A DNA stretch of 64,000 bases from Dehalococcoidales bacterium (lineage in GTDB: Bacteria; Chloroflexota; Dehalococcoidia; Dehalococcoidales; UBA2162). The stretch is taken from positions 1 through 64,000 of the forward strand of contig JAUYHA010000049.1 in the NCBI GenBank assembly GCA_030690265.1. Reading direction: 5' to 3'. The notes beneath the pieces were generated by a model, which saw only the letters and a program-made list of their open reading frames with translations, did no database searches and was not told the origin of the DNA. The position numbers and the translations under genes were made by a program. This document shows positions 52,783-61,232 of this stretch, one piece after another (the first letter of the stretch is position 1; every line of letters begins with the position of its first letter).

Positions 52783-53004
52783 ATGGAGAAACAACCTGAG
52801 GAACTGAAGAAGCTGGTTAATGTTGCTACCGATTTAGTGCTCCCCGTCAAAGTGCGGACTGATACTATTAAATATATTGCTAATATGGCTACCCGCGAGT
52901 CATTTCTTGCCTTACTGGAACTGGGGGCTAACGAGCAGTTGACCAAGACAGAAAGGGTACTTGCCCTTAAATTTGCCAGAGACATAGTAAAGTCAGGACA
53001 TTAA
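52783..53004 (+). CDS. Small helical protein, unknown
   Basis: A 73-aa protein, almost all helix, of HEAT-like character (LVLPVKVRTDTIKYIANMA, then FLALLELGANEQL). I chose ATG 52783 since it follows AAGGAGCAAGG; an ATG at 52759 is in frame but has no site. No cysteines or membrane span. Family not recognised. Confidence 0.55.
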   Translation: MEKQPEELKKLVNVATDLVLPVKVRTDTIKYIANMATRESFLALLELGANEQLTKTERVLALKFARDIVKSGH

Positions 53005-53024
53005 TAAATTCCCCTCTCTATTCA

Positions 53025-53141
53025 GAGGGTGTTTAATTGTCATTGCGGGGAATCCTTCTAGGGAAGGACGGCGTGGCAATCTCTAAAAATGTTATAGATT
53101 GCGAGTCCTTCTTAGAAGGGTTGAATTACTAAACAGCCTTC
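53025..53141. mobile_element. Non-autonomous element with TCATTGCGGG core
   Basis: GAGGGTGTTTAATT and the inverted GAAGGCTGTTTAGTAATT bound a core TGTCATTGCGG...GATTGCGAGTCC with inner CCTTCTAGGGAAGG and CCTTCTTAGAAGG hairpins. It fills the gap upstream of the YchF-type gene. No clear target duplication. Confidence 0.65.
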
Positions 53142-53164
53142 AAGAGAGTCGGTAGTTACAGCAG

Positions 53165-54265
53165 ATGAGCGTTGATATAGGTATTATAGGGCTACCCAAA
53201 AGCGGCCGAACAACCGTTTTCAGCACTTTAACCGGAGGTAAGGGCACCGGAGGATATGCCGGGGAAGATTCAGCCTCTTATATTGGAATGGCTCAGGTTC
53301 CGGAGCCCCGTCTCACTGTGCTGGCTGATATGTTCCACCCCAAGAAGATAACTCCTTTCTCAGTAACCTATATTGATATTGGGGCTTCAGTCAAAGACCT
53401 GGCGAAGGACAAGGGCATAGGTGGCCAACTGCTGGCTCAACTCAGCAAAGTAGATGCTCTAATCAATGTAGTCAGAGCCTTCAGCGATGAAAGCGTCCCC
53501 CATATTGAAGGCAGCCTGGACATCAGGCGGGACATTGCCAATATGAACCTTGAGCTTATTTTTTCTGACTTAGCCATACTGGAGAAAAGGCAGGAACGGA
53601 TAAAATTATCCTTAAAAGGAGCTAAGCCGGCCGAGCGCCCCGGCCTGCTCCGGGAGCAGGAGATAATCACCAGAGTTAAGACCGAATTAGAAAAAGATGT
53701 GCCCGTTCGGGAACTGACCCTGACTGCCGAGGAAGCTAAAGCCCTCTCCGGCTACCAGATGCTTTCTGCCAAACCGCTGCTGATACTGGTCAATATCGGA
53801 GAAGACCAGCTCTCTCAGGCAGAGTCTTTGACCGGGGAATTAACCTCTTTCTCTTCACAAAAGTGCCGGGTCGCTGCCATTTGTGGCAAGCTGGAAATGG
53901 AACTGGCTCAATTAGATGACAGAGCCGCTGAAGAGCTTCGCCTCGAATACGGGCTAAAAGAACGCGGCCGAGACTGCGTAATTAGACTTTCCTATGCCTT
54001 GCTGGGGTTAATCTCTTTCCTTACCGTGGGCTCAGACGAAGTTAAAGCCTGGTCTATCCAAAGTGGTACCGAGGCCGTTAAAGCCGCCGGGAAAGTTCAC
54101 TCGGATATTGAAAGAGGCTTCATCCGGGCGGAGGTAATCAGCTATGATGACCTGGTGAAATGCGGCAGCATGGCTGAAGCCAGGAAGAGAGGGCTACTGC
54201 GGCTGGATGGGAAAAACTACATCGTCCAGGATGGAGATATAATTAACTTTCTCTTTAATGTCTAG
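53165..54265 (+). CDS. YchF/OLA1-type NTPase with altered P-loop
   Basis: A 366-aa protein of the Obg-related YchF family: N-terminal G domain, a coiled helical insert (about 115-190), and a C-terminal TGS/DUF933 domain (AWSIQSGTEAVKAAGKVHSDIERGFIRAEVI, then KNYIVQDGDIINFLFNV). The P-loop reads GLPKSGRTT (residues 9-17) where YchF has GLPNVGKST: the Lys is Arg15. YchF normally hydrolyses ATP and binds the ribosome; this change predicts weak or altered nucleotide use. The G4-type segment reads LVNIGEDQ. No ribosome site is evident. tRNA-Ala follows 33 bases downstream. Confidence 0.85.
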   Translation: MSVDIGIIGLPKSGRTTVFSTLTGGKGTGGYAGEDSASYIGMAQVPEPRLTVLADMFHPKKITPFSVTYIDIGASVKDLAKDKGIGGQLLAQLSKVDALINVVRAFSDESVPHIEGSLDIRRDIANMNLELIFSDLAILEKRQERIKLSLKGAKPAERPGLLREQEIITRVKTELEKDVPVRELTLTAEEAKALSGYQMLSAKPLLILVNIGEDQLSQAESLTGELTSFSSQKCRVAAICGKLEMELAQLDDRAAEELRLEYGLKERGRDCVIRLSYALLGLISFLTVGSDEVKAWSIQSGTEAVKAAGKVHSDIERGFIRAEVISYDDLVKCGSMAEARKRGLLRLDGKNYIVQDGDIINFLFNV

Positions 54266-54298
54266 GATGAAGAAGGCTGTGGTGCTATAATTTCTTTG

Positions 54299-54371
54299 GG
54301 GGCTGTAGCTTAGCTGGGAGAGCGCCGCCTTTGCACGGCGGAGGTCAGGGGTTCGAATCCCCTCAGCTCCA
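54299..54371 (+). tRNA. tRNA-Ala (anticodon TGC)
   Basis: A 73-base cloverleaf: acceptor GGGGCTG/CAGCTCC, D-arm GCTT/GAGC, anticodon stem CCGCC/GGCGG with loop TTTGCAC (anticodon TGC at 54332-54334), variable AGGTC, and T-arm AGGGG-TTCGAAT-CCCCT with discriminator A. CCA is not encoded. Confidence 0.97.
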
Positions 54372-54592
54372 GTTTAGTTCTATTTTTGCTCTACAATGGT
54401 TAACATTTTGTGCCATCAATAGTAACTTTGCCTCTGCTAACGTAAGGAACTCAATTTTTTCAAGTAATATTGGCAAACTTACCTGGTTGATACAAAATTG
54501 TATCTCTAATAAACCTCGTTTATAATTATGTCTGGCACAAGCATTTTCTTAATAAGATTAAGAGAACCCATAGGGTATAGGAGCAACAGTTC

Positions 54593-55069
54593 ATGAGCAA
54601 GATAACAAGCACTCGAGTTCCGAACGACCTTATAGGCATCGCTGGAGTTCATTGGGTTGTATCAGAACTGAGTAGGCGCGGTTTAATAGCAATGCCAACA
54701 ATTCGTAATACGTCTGGAATAGATGTTCTTGTAACTACACCGGACGGAAGTGCCCAAGCTGTCCTACAAGTTAAAACAGCTGGAACGGTAAAGGATTATC
54801 AGGAAGATGGGAGGCAATGGTGGCCTATGCCAGCTCCAGATAAGTGTTTAAAAGGTACGAAAGCTTTCTATGTTTTTGTCCGCTGGCGTGAAGACCAAAA
54901 ATCATTTGAAGCATTTCTGGATAGTACTAAAACCGTTGCGAAACAGGTTCAAGATAATCTTGTCGAGGATAGAAAGTTAGGTCATAAAGATTTCCCTTGT
55001 TGGGGGATTCCAAAAGACCTCAAAGAGCAAAAACGACTAGCGAATAAATGGTTAAAATGGCACCCTTAA
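54593..55069 (+). CDS. PD-(D/E)XK-like nuclease-fold protein, unknown
   Basis: A 158-aa protein with the core of a restriction-endonuclease-like fold: a first helix with E25 (GVHWVVSELSRRGL), then D44 (SGIDVLVTT) and Q59-x-K61 (AVLQVKTAG), the usual D-(E/Q)xK active site. The C-terminal half is basic and aromatic. Predicted nuclease, though a role in DNA repair or binding is equally possible. AT-rich, placed downstream of tRNA-Ala, and followed after 13 bases by a small gene with a strong ribosome site. Start ATG 54593 after AGGAG. Confidence 0.6.
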   Translation: MSKITSTRVPNDLIGIAGVHWVVSELSRRGLIAMPTIRNTSGIDVLVTTPDGSAQAVLQVKTAGTVKDYQEDGRQWWPMPAPDKCLKGTKAFYVFVRWREDQKSFEAFLDSTKTVAKQVQDNLVEDRKLGHKDFPCWGIPKDLKEQKRLANKWLKWHP

Positions 55070-55082
55070 AAGGAGGTAGATA

Positions 55083-55301
55083 ATGACTACATATATCAAA
55101 ACTGTCGTATTCGGTCCAACGAGTGGGGGGAAATCGGTTACCCCCGACAAAGTTGACCCTTTGATTAACGGAATCTTAGAAAAAATCCAAAACGAAGGTG
55201 GGAAAATACTGGACGTAAAGATTGCTCTAGCCCAACTGACACCAGGTAACAATGTCTCAACTTATCTCGTTACTTATGATGCATCACAATCCGTCGTTTA
55301 A
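55083..55301 (+). CDS. Small alpha/beta protein, unknown
   Basis: A 72-aa protein with an alternating strand-helix-strand pattern (YIKTVVF, then DPLINGILEKIQNEGGKILDVKIALAQL, then STYLVTYDA). AAAAGGAGGTAG lies just before the ATG, one of the best ribosome sites in the window, so it is likely well expressed. It may form a two-gene unit with the nuclease-fold protein. Similar short proteins are sometimes partners or regulators; nothing more can be said. Confidence 0.6.
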   Translation: MTTYIKTVVFGPTSGGKSVTPDKVDPLINGILEKIQNEGGKILDVKIALAQLTPGNNVSTYLVTYDASQSVV

Positions 55302-55551
55302 CTATGAAAATATTACTTTGTATGTTCAGTTACTTCGATTCTTATTTTTTTACAAGATAAGGCTGAATACTAAATTAAAATCCCTGTTGGTACTACCTAT
55401 TGATACCCCGGCTCCGTGGTGGTATTAGACACCTCCTTCACGAGTTCTTTCAATATCATTTTACACTTGGTTAACCAGAGAAGGAATGTTTCCGGGGAAT
55501 GCGTTTGGTTAGTTAAACGTCGATGTTTTGGAACCAGGCAAAGGTGGGAAT

Positions 55552-55965
55552 CTATTTTGTTATAGTCAGGGTTAGCCGGTACTCATCCGGAGATATCTGT
55601 TCACCTTCTCGCGGGTAAGGATTGAGGCTGTATGTAAATATGTAGTCGATGAAAGTCTCCTCAGCCTGTTCTGTATGACCGGGTTGATTCAAAACGAGTG
55701 TATTGTTGATGCCTTTGTGGGTAATGGCAACACGGATGCTGGCTTCTCCTTCCCAGACACAAGTCACATTCTCTGGGCATCGGCTGTCACCGATGACCTC
55801 TTCGAATTTTACTGTCATATCTTCTCCCTTTATCAGGGCGCTTTGCCCAACCCCGATGGTAAATACCTCGCCAAGATTGGCGCTAACAGCAGCACCACCG
55901 GAGCATCCGGATAAGAATATGATGAGAATTAAAGAGGCTATTAATAACCATTTGACCTTAATCAT
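55552..55965 (-). CDS. Secreted lipoprotein, unknown
   Basis: A 137-aa lipoprotein with signal residues 3-20 and lipobox LSGC-S (Cys21). The mature part is a small beta-rich domain with the disulfide-type pair in DSRCPENVTCVWEGEA, a pattern shared by several small lipoprotein families of unknown role. Separated from the MFS gene upstream by 10 bases and co-oriented. Function unknown. Confidence 0.75.
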   Translation of the reverse strand: MIKVKWLLIASLILIIFLSGCSGGAAVSANLGEVFTIGVGQSALIKGEDMTVKFEEVIGDSRCPENVTCVWEGEASIRVAITHKGINNTLVLNQPGHTEQAEETFIDYIFTYSLNPYPREGEQISPDEYRLTLTITK

Positions 55966-55975
55966 CTTAAACCTC

Positions 55976-57274
55976 TCAATCCCGGCCCGTTTGGGTGGGA
56001 TGTTTGGGGGGAGCTGATAAAAAGGTGAGGACGGCTCCAGCCAGAGTCAGGAAGAACATTACCGTAAATGCCGAAGTGTAATTCCCCTGGACATCCGCCA
56101 TATAGCCGGCTAGCACCGGACCAGATGCCGCAAAGGGGATGGTTACCAATTGTAACCAGCCGCTGATTACTCCCAGAGACTTCCGTCCAAAATACTCGCC
56201 CTGTATGGCGTTGTCCACCGGAGTTCGGACCCCCCAGCCGATACCATAGATTACCGCGAAGACAACCGCCGTCTGAAAAGAAGTAGTCTGGCCCAGGACT
56301 AACTGGGATGCCGCTACCAAAAAAATAGCTCCCCCAAGGATAATACGCTTGGGAAAGCGGTCGCCGAAGAAGCCGCCGACAAGTCTCATAGGTATATTCG
56401 CCATGCTGGCAATGCTCCAGACAAAAGCGGCCGTCGTCCGTGCCAGCCCGACCTGGTCCAGGTGAAGGAAAATATGGGTTGTTACTACCGTCGCCCCCAT
56501 CATACCCAGAGCCCGGCCGGCAGCCAGGAACCAGAAAGACCGGGTGCGCAGTGCTTGGCGGGGGGTGAAATCATACTCCTCGGTGGCATTGCGGTCTCCT
56601 GTTCTGGTGGTGGATGTCGTGTCACCGAGAATGTCACCATCCTGGAGCAAGCCGTACATCTCCGGCGTGCGGCGAAAGAACAAAAAGTTGGGGATAGCTA
56701 CTCCCATGGTCAGAAATCCAAGCATAAGAGCCGAAACTTGCCAGCCCAGAGCATTCTGCACAAGGACCAGCGCCGGGACACCAACCACACCTGCCATAGA
56801 CCAGCCCAGGCCCATCAGAGAAAAGGCAGTAGCCCGCTTGCGCCGGAACCAGCTGTTAATAGCTACCGCCAGTATCAGCATCCCTTGCAGGCTCGTTCCG
56901 ATGGCAATGACAACGTAGGACAGGTAGTACATCCAGAGCGAGTTGGTGAAGCTGAACATAATAAGGCCAAGGCCGGCGATGAGGGCCCCCAGGCTCGCTA
57001 TGATACGAGGCCCGAACCTGTCTACCAACCAGCCTTCCAGGGGACCGAGAAGTGAGCTCTGCATTTGCATCAGTGAGCGGGGTCCCGCCAGGACTGCCCG
57101 GCTCCAGCCGAACTGTTGTTGCAGAAGAGGCAGGTAGGTGCCAAAGCCCTGGTTGAATACGCCTTGAATGAACTGGATGACGGCGCTCAGGAGAACGATT
57201 ACCCAGCCGTAAAAGGGCCTCTTGCCTATCCAGGGTATCTGCGGAAGTTTCTCTGAGGTAGTTTTCTCAGGCAT
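55976..57274 (-). CDS. MFS transporter (OFA/MCT-like)
   Basis: A 432-aa 12-span carrier. PFYGWVIVLLSAVIQFIQGVFNQGFGTYLPLLQQQFGWSRA and GWLVDRFGPRIIASLGALIAGLG match the same monocarboxylate/oxalate branch as 45729-46985. ATG at 57274 with no clear ribosome site. It precedes the lipoprotein gene by 10 bases and could be cotranscribed. Substrate unknown. Confidence 0.85.
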   Translation of the reverse strand: MPEKTTSEKLPQIPWIGKRPFYGWVIVLLSAVIQFIQGVFNQGFGTYLPLLQQQFGWSRAVLAGPRSLMQMQSSLLGPLEGWLVDRFGPRIIASLGALIAGLGLIMFSFTNSLWMYYLSYVVIAIGTSLQGMLILAVAINSWFRRKRATAFSLMGLGWSMAGVVGVPALVLVQNALGWQVSALMLGFLTMGVAIPNFLFFRRTPEMYGLLQDGDILGDTTSTTRTGDRNATEEYDFTPRQALRTRSFWFLAAGRALGMMGATVVTTHIFLHLDQVGLARTTAAFVWSIASMANIPMRLVGGFFGDRFPKRIILGGAIFLVAASQLVLGQTTSFQTAVVFAVIYGIGWGVRTPVDNAIQGEYFGRKSLGVISGWLQLVTIPFAASGPVLAGYMADVQGNYTSAFTVMFFLTLAGAVLTFLSAPPKHPTQTGRD

Positions 57275-57380
57275 CAAATGTTTTCGTTTCTATTACAGGT
57301 TCTGACCGGCTGTTTGGCTGCTGACCTCACTAATTATAGTTTATTTCTGGCATTTTGGTAATACGTAAGTAAAAGAATGT

Positions 57381-57587
57381 TTAGCCAAGCTCATTGAGTT
57401 CTTTGACTATCTCATCCGGGTCCTTACCGTGCATAGTGGCGCCGAAGGTAATGGACTCCATATTGATGCCCGGGCAGGTAAAACAGCCGTTACCGAAATA
57501 TTTTTCTATTATCTTTTCAGCTTCAGGATGGGCTTTAATAACATCACCAATCTTCATTTCTTTATCAAACTTCGCTGAGTTTGTCAT
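57381..57587 (-). CDS. DUF1858 domain protein
   Basis: A 68-aa protein of the DUF1858 type: MKIGDVIKAHPEAEKIIEKYFGNGCFTCPGIN with a CxxC (GCFTCPG), then ITFGATMHGKDPDEIVKELN. The family often sits next to redox or Fe-S enzymes and may bind metal or a regulatory ligand. ATG at 57587 with GGAGGTT upstream. It is the third gene of a small operon after the oxidase-like membrane protein. Confidence 0.82.
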   Translation of the reverse strand: MTNSAKFDKEMKIGDVIKAHPEAEKIIEKYFGNGCFTCPGINMESITFGATMHGKDPDEIVKELNELG

Positions 57588-57621
57588 TATTTTAACCTCC
57601 ATATTAAAGTTTATGAACAGC

Positions 57622-58038
57622 TCAACTCTTCGCCCCCCGCTGTTTTCCAAGCAGTGTCAAAAACATGTTATATATAAATAGATACATTGATATTGCCAGG
57701 ATAACACCGAATACAGCCTGAGCAACCCTGACACTTTCCGAGTCCTGGTAGGCTCCAATACCCATAAAAACAACCAGCCCCAGCAAGCCTATATTTGAAA
57801 ACCAGAACTGCCACCATGCCAGCGGTTCACTATAGAGGGGATTACCACGGAAACGAGGCAGGATATGATAGCCGATACCGAAGATACTGAATATTACAAA
57901 ACCCACCAGGTTAACATGGGTATGCACCGGCTTTAAAGGCCTTGTTTCAGGAATAATAAAGAATAGTACTCCCAGAGTAATACCGATAGCCAGATAGCCT
58001 AAACCGGTAAAAAGAAAACCCATTGTAGTTTTGCTCAA
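57622..58038 (-). CDS. Short haem-copper oxidase subunit I-like membrane protein
   Basis: A 138-aa, four-span protein. HTHVNLVGFVIFSIFGIGYHILPRF and the following FSNIGLLGLVVFMGIG match short proteins related to cbb3-type oxidase subunit I, with possible haem-ligand histidines, but it is a quarter of the full length, so it is not a working oxidase. TTG at 58038 after GGAGG (spacing 8) is preferred over ATG at 58023. Position between a Zn-ribbon and a DUF1858 gene suggests a dedicated redox or signalling unit. Confidence 0.75.
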   Translation of the reverse strand: MSKTTMGFLFTGLGYLAIGITLGVLFFIIPETRPLKPVHTHVNLVGFVIFSIFGIGYHILPRFRGNPLYSEPLAWWQFWFSNIGLLGLVVFMGIGAYQDSESVRVAQAVFGVILAISMYLFIYNMFLTLLGKQRGAKS

Positions 58039-58062
58039 TCTAATTCCCTCCTTATGGTCAGT

Positions 58063-58218
58063 TTAATGTCCGCCGTGGATTAACGCCGGCAGGCAGTGAA
58101 CACATACCCATACAGGTTTGCCGTTTTGTTCAGCGGCAAGCAGAACTCTTTCATCACTCTTAGTCCCACAAATGGCGCAACAATGCTCTCCATCGGAAGG
58201 TTTGGTATTTTCAGCCAA
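58063..58218 (-). CDS. 51-aa zinc-ribbon protein
   Basis: A short protein beginning at TTG 58218, eight bases after AAGGAG. CCAIC near residue 15 and CVHC near residue 42 form a CxxC...CxxC zinc ribbon; a His-rich tail (LIHGGH) follows. The frame is closed and precedes the oxidase-like gene by 24 bases. It was found by reading the strand; its function is unknown. Confidence 0.7.
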   Translation of the reverse strand: MAENTKPSDGEHCCAICGTKSDERVLLAAEQNGKPVWVCVHCLPALIHGGH

Positions 58219-58253
58219 TTTCTAACTCCTTTTATTTTTAATTTAGCATTATT

Positions 58254-58276
58254 CCCCGTATCTGTATACGATACAA
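58254..58276 (-). promoter_or_regulatory. Candidate promoter/operator of the 58218 operon
   Basis: On the minus strand TTGTATCGTATACAGATACG contains an inverted pair GTATC/GATAC around TGTATAC. A possible -35 TTGTAT and AATAAT at 17 bases fit a promoter. The position is 40 bases before the first gene. Confidence 0.35.
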
Positions 58277-58428
58277 GTCGCCTAGCAGGAGTTATGGATA
58301 AATTTAGAATGAAGAACTTGTATGACTACCAGGTGAGCGGGAAGCAATCAAATCGAGAGATGGGCCAGTCCTTAAGTAAGCCGCATAACCTGGAATTAAA
58401 CACTTAAGGCCGTGGGGTCAATGCAAAC

Positions 58429-58755
58429 TTATCCCCCGGGGATAACCCAGACAAACGTCAGAGTATCCCCATCGGAAAGCCTGGTCTCCAGCCCGTCCAG
58501 TAATTCCAGGTCGCAGCCATTAAAGAAAATGTTTACCTTGCCGGAAAGTTTCTGGGTATCAATATCAAAAAGATAATCAAAGTGCTTGTAAGAATTACCA
58601 AGCCGGTTGAGCAGGTCTCTAACCGTTATAACACCCCCGGTTTCCTCGGAAATAGCCATTTCGCTTGTTTCCGGCATACCCAGGGTTTCGGCGAGCAGAG
58701 GCAAAACCTGCAGGTATACTTTACCCTTTAGTCGCTGTTGTAATTTTCTTTTCAT
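58429..58755 (-). CDS. MoaD/ThiS-family ubiquitin-like protein
   Basis: A 108-aa beta-grasp protein ending in the diagnostic Gly-Gly (VWVIPGG). It has a longer N-terminal and middle helix than plain MoaD (LLNRLGNSYKHFDYLFDIDTQ), as in the MoaD-like proteins coded beside tungsten aldehyde oxidoreductases. A role in sulfur delivery to the tungstopterin cofactor is inferred. ATG at 58755 (TTG at 58761 is possible). It follows AOR by 10 bases. Confidence 0.8.
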   Translation of the reverse strand: MKRKLQQRLKGKVYLQVLPLLAETLGMPETSEMAISEETGGVITVRDLLNRLGNSYKHFDYLFDIDTQKLSGKVNIFFNGCDLELLDGLETRLSDGDTLTFVWVIPGG

Positions 58756-58765
58756 CGCCAAAGTG

Positions 58766-60559
58766 CTAACCTATCGCATCCATTGGTTCCAATACCGGAA
58801 TCACGAAATCAAGCCCGAGGCGCTTCAGGCCTTCTCTGGGGGGTAGTCCGGCTTCAGTCAACTCCAGTTTCTTTACGTAGTGCATCTTCTTTTCTTCCTC
58901 AAATTCAGCCCTGTCCCACACCCAGGTGGTGCCATATTTATCGGTGATAGGTTCATCAAAAGCTCTCGGTGGCAGGAAATCATCTTTCGATGGATGATAC
59001 CCTTCTCTGAGACTGACACATCTATTGAAGTAGTAGTTCCTTAGAGCTATGTCTTTAATATCATCCATAGTCAGGTTCCACCCGCAAACAGCATTTAGAA
59101 AGACTCTGATGGCTTCCTCTCCAGAGTCCCATATTTCGCTAAAAGGCGGGAAGGCAAAATTGCAGACTGTGGCGGCTTCCCGTAATGCTGAATCAATGCC
59201 CCAACCCATACGGGCTCCGGTATGACTGGTACCAGCAGTAAGACCCATGCCGCGATGCTTGTTTCTCACATCATATGTCGGAGCCGCACAGCCGTGAACT
59301 TCAAAGGCGTACCATTTGGACTCCTCTCCGAACACTTGATAAGCCCGCCGGAATCCTTCGCCTAAAGCTGCTGGTGCCCGACCTTCACGGTAAGCGATTT
59401 TTTTCAGCAACTGGCAAACAGCCTCCGTATCTCCCCATCGCAGGTCGATACCACCGAGGTCTTCTCTGGTAATGATACCATGCTCATAGAGGTCCATAGC
59501 CCAGGCGACCAGCCCACCGAGTTCCTCACCGTCCATACCCAGCTCATCTTCCAGAGCAGAAATCTCAGCCATTTCTTCGAAACCGAGCATCACGTTAGCA
59601 TTGAAGCCACCTACATTGTCATGCCGGAACTCACCGCCAAAGGCACCCTGCCTACTATTCTTAAAGAAGGGGACAAAGCAAGCTGCGGCGCACCCCGGGC
59701 AGCCGTCTGTCCAGGCGTAATACTTCAGGTGGTGTTCCAGTACATTGCTTTTATCAACAATTTCATGATAGCTGAGGTGATTATTCTTAATTCCTTCGGC
59801 GGCATAACGGAGCAGAGGCTGGGGAGACCGGGCATGCCCCCAGCGGCTCTCACTGAGCTTGCGCAGTGCCGTCTTAGAGCTGGTAGCATAGGTCTTGAAA
59901 AGCTGCCAGACTTGCTGGTGGTCGGCGTACAAAGGCGTTTTAGTTCCCTTCACGGCAATAGCTTTAAGATTTTTTGACCCCATCACGGCTCCACACCCCC
60001 ACTTGGAGGCAGAATGGACAAACTCGGTGGTGGCGTTAGCATATCTCACCACGTTCTCACCGGCCGGTCCGATGCAGAGCACGCCAAACACCTGTCCGGT
60101 CTCTCCATTTAACCGCTCTCTCAAGGTTACCTCGGTCTCCTGCTTCCACTTACCCCACAAATCCGAGGCATCCCGAATTCTTACCTCGTCATTATAGACA
60201 TATAGATATACCGGTCTCTTCGCTTTGCCCTTGATAAGTATGCCTGCGTTAAAATGAGTTCTTACTATCTCCTCGCCGATATAACCGGAAACGGCGCTCC
60301 TGCCCGCCCAGTTGGTAAGCGGTGACTTGAAGCTCAAGATTGTCTTGTCTCCCATTATGCCGGTTAATGGGCCAACGCCGATGTGCAGGATATTATCCGT
60401 GCCGAGAGGGTCGGCCCCTTGCGGCACCAGGTCCCAGATAAGTTTGTTCGCCAGACCTCTTGCTCCAAGGTATTTTTTGACCTCTTCGGTAACATCTATA
60501 ACCCGGCTCGTCTCGCTGGTTAAGTCTACTTCCAAAAGATTAAATTTGATTTCAGACAT
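58766..60559 (-). CDS. aor: Tungsten aldehyde:ferredoxin oxidoreductase
   Basis: A 597-aa AOR-family enzyme. The N-terminal domain (FNLLEVDLTSETSRVIDVTEEVKKYLGARGLANKLI) and GPLTGIMGDKTILSFKSPLTNWAGRS bind the bis-pterin; a [4Fe-4S] site lies in TDGCPGCAAACFVPFF; LGMDGEELGGLVAWAMDLYEHG is another family landmark. It oxidises aldehydes to acids, passing electrons to ferredoxin. ATG at 60559 after GGGTGG. It starts one base after the ferredoxin gene and precedes MoaD-like by 10 bases. Confidence 0.92.
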   Translation of the reverse strand: MSEIKFNLLEVDLTSETSRVIDVTEEVKKYLGARGLANKLIWDLVPQGADPLGTDNILHIGVGPLTGIMGDKTILSFKSPLTNWAGRSAVSGYIGEEIVRTHFNAGILIKGKAKRPVYLYVYNDEVRIRDASDLWGKWKQETEVTLRERLNGETGQVFGVLCIGPAGENVVRYANATTEFVHSASKWGCGAVMGSKNLKAIAVKGTKTPLYADHQQVWQLFKTYATSSKTALRKLSESRWGHARSPQPLLRYAAEGIKNNHLSYHEIVDKSNVLEHHLKYYAWTDGCPGCAAACFVPFFKNSRQGAFGGEFRHDNVGGFNANVMLGFEEMAEISALEDELGMDGEELGGLVAWAMDLYEHGIITREDLGGIDLRWGDTEAVCQLLKKIAYREGRAPAALGEGFRRAYQVFGEESKWYAFEVHGCAAPTYDVRNKHRGMGLTAGTSHTGARMGWGIDSALREAATVCNFAFPPFSEIWDSGEEAIRVFLNAVCGWNLTMDDIKDIALRNYYFNRCVSLREGYHPSKDDFLPPRAFDEPITDKYGTTWVWDRAEFEEEKKMHYVKKLELTEAGLPPREGLKRLGLDFVIPVLEPMDAIG

Positions 60560-60560
60560 T

Positions 60561-61211
60561 TTATTTCCACCCGGGGTAACCCATACTTTTTTTATCAAGA
60601 GGATATAGCCTCCTGGCAATTAGCTCCGCCTTTTCGTCGGCGTGCTTGCGCATGATATCGTGTATCAAATCGCCGAAACGCGGCTCGCAGCTTTGGAAAT
60701 AAAGGGCGCCATAGGGGCAAATATCGACACACTGGGGCTTTCTGTTACCCGTGTTTTCAGTATCACACAAATCACAGACGAATGGTTTGGGAGATACCGA
60801 GGGGTATATCCTTATTGCATCAGCTGAACAGGCGCGTTTACATATCAGGCATTTCTCCCCCAGGCATCTCTCCTCATCTACCACCATATGCAGCGAATCC
60901 TTATCTAAATAAATGGCTGGTGGATTCAGCGGGCAGGCTTTTTCGCACTCTCTTTCCTGGGGTGGGCACTGAACGCAGGTTGTTTGTATTGCCTTGGGTA
61001 GAGGTAAAAGATACTTCCTGACCTGTATCCTGGCCAGGTCTTTGTTAATCACGCCAAAATGATGCATAGAGCAGGCCATCTGGCAGATGCCACAGCCAAC
61101 ACATTTCAGTTCATCGCACTCAATAAAAGCAATCCCTTCAGGATAGGGGTAATTCTCCTTGCCCCAGACTTCTGCCTGCGGTTCCACGGCTCTTTCATTC
61201 TTCATCACCAT
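60561..61211 (-). CDS. Polyferredoxin-like 4Fe-4S subunit (AOR partner)
   Basis: A 216-aa protein with four cysteine groups: CVGCGICQMACSMHH, CVQCPPQERECEKACP, CLGEKCLICKRACSADAI and CDLCDTENTGNRKPQCVDICP, enough for four [4Fe-4S] clusters. This is the architecture of the electron-carrying subunit found with AOR-like enzymes. ATG 61211 follows GGGGAG. Cytoplasmic, with no signal peptide. It probably takes electrons from AOR. Confidence 0.88.
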   Translation of the reverse strand: MVMKNERAVEPQAEVWGKENYPYPEGIAFIECDELKCVGCGICQMACSMHHFGVINKDLARIQVRKYLLPLPKAIQTTCVQCPPQERECEKACPLNPPAIYLDKDSLHMVVDEERCLGEKCLICKRACSADAIRIYPSVSPKPFVCDLCDTENTGNRKPQCVDICPYGALYFQSCEPRFGDLIHDIMRKHADEKAELIARRLYPLDKKSMGYPGWK

Positions 61212-61232
61212 AAGTTCTCCCCTTTATTTTCA

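Noticed and set aside
54299-54371. tRNA-Ala as an integration site with a duplicated 3' end
   Set aside because: I looked for a second copy of the T-arm and acceptor end downstream and saw none; no integrase frame is present.
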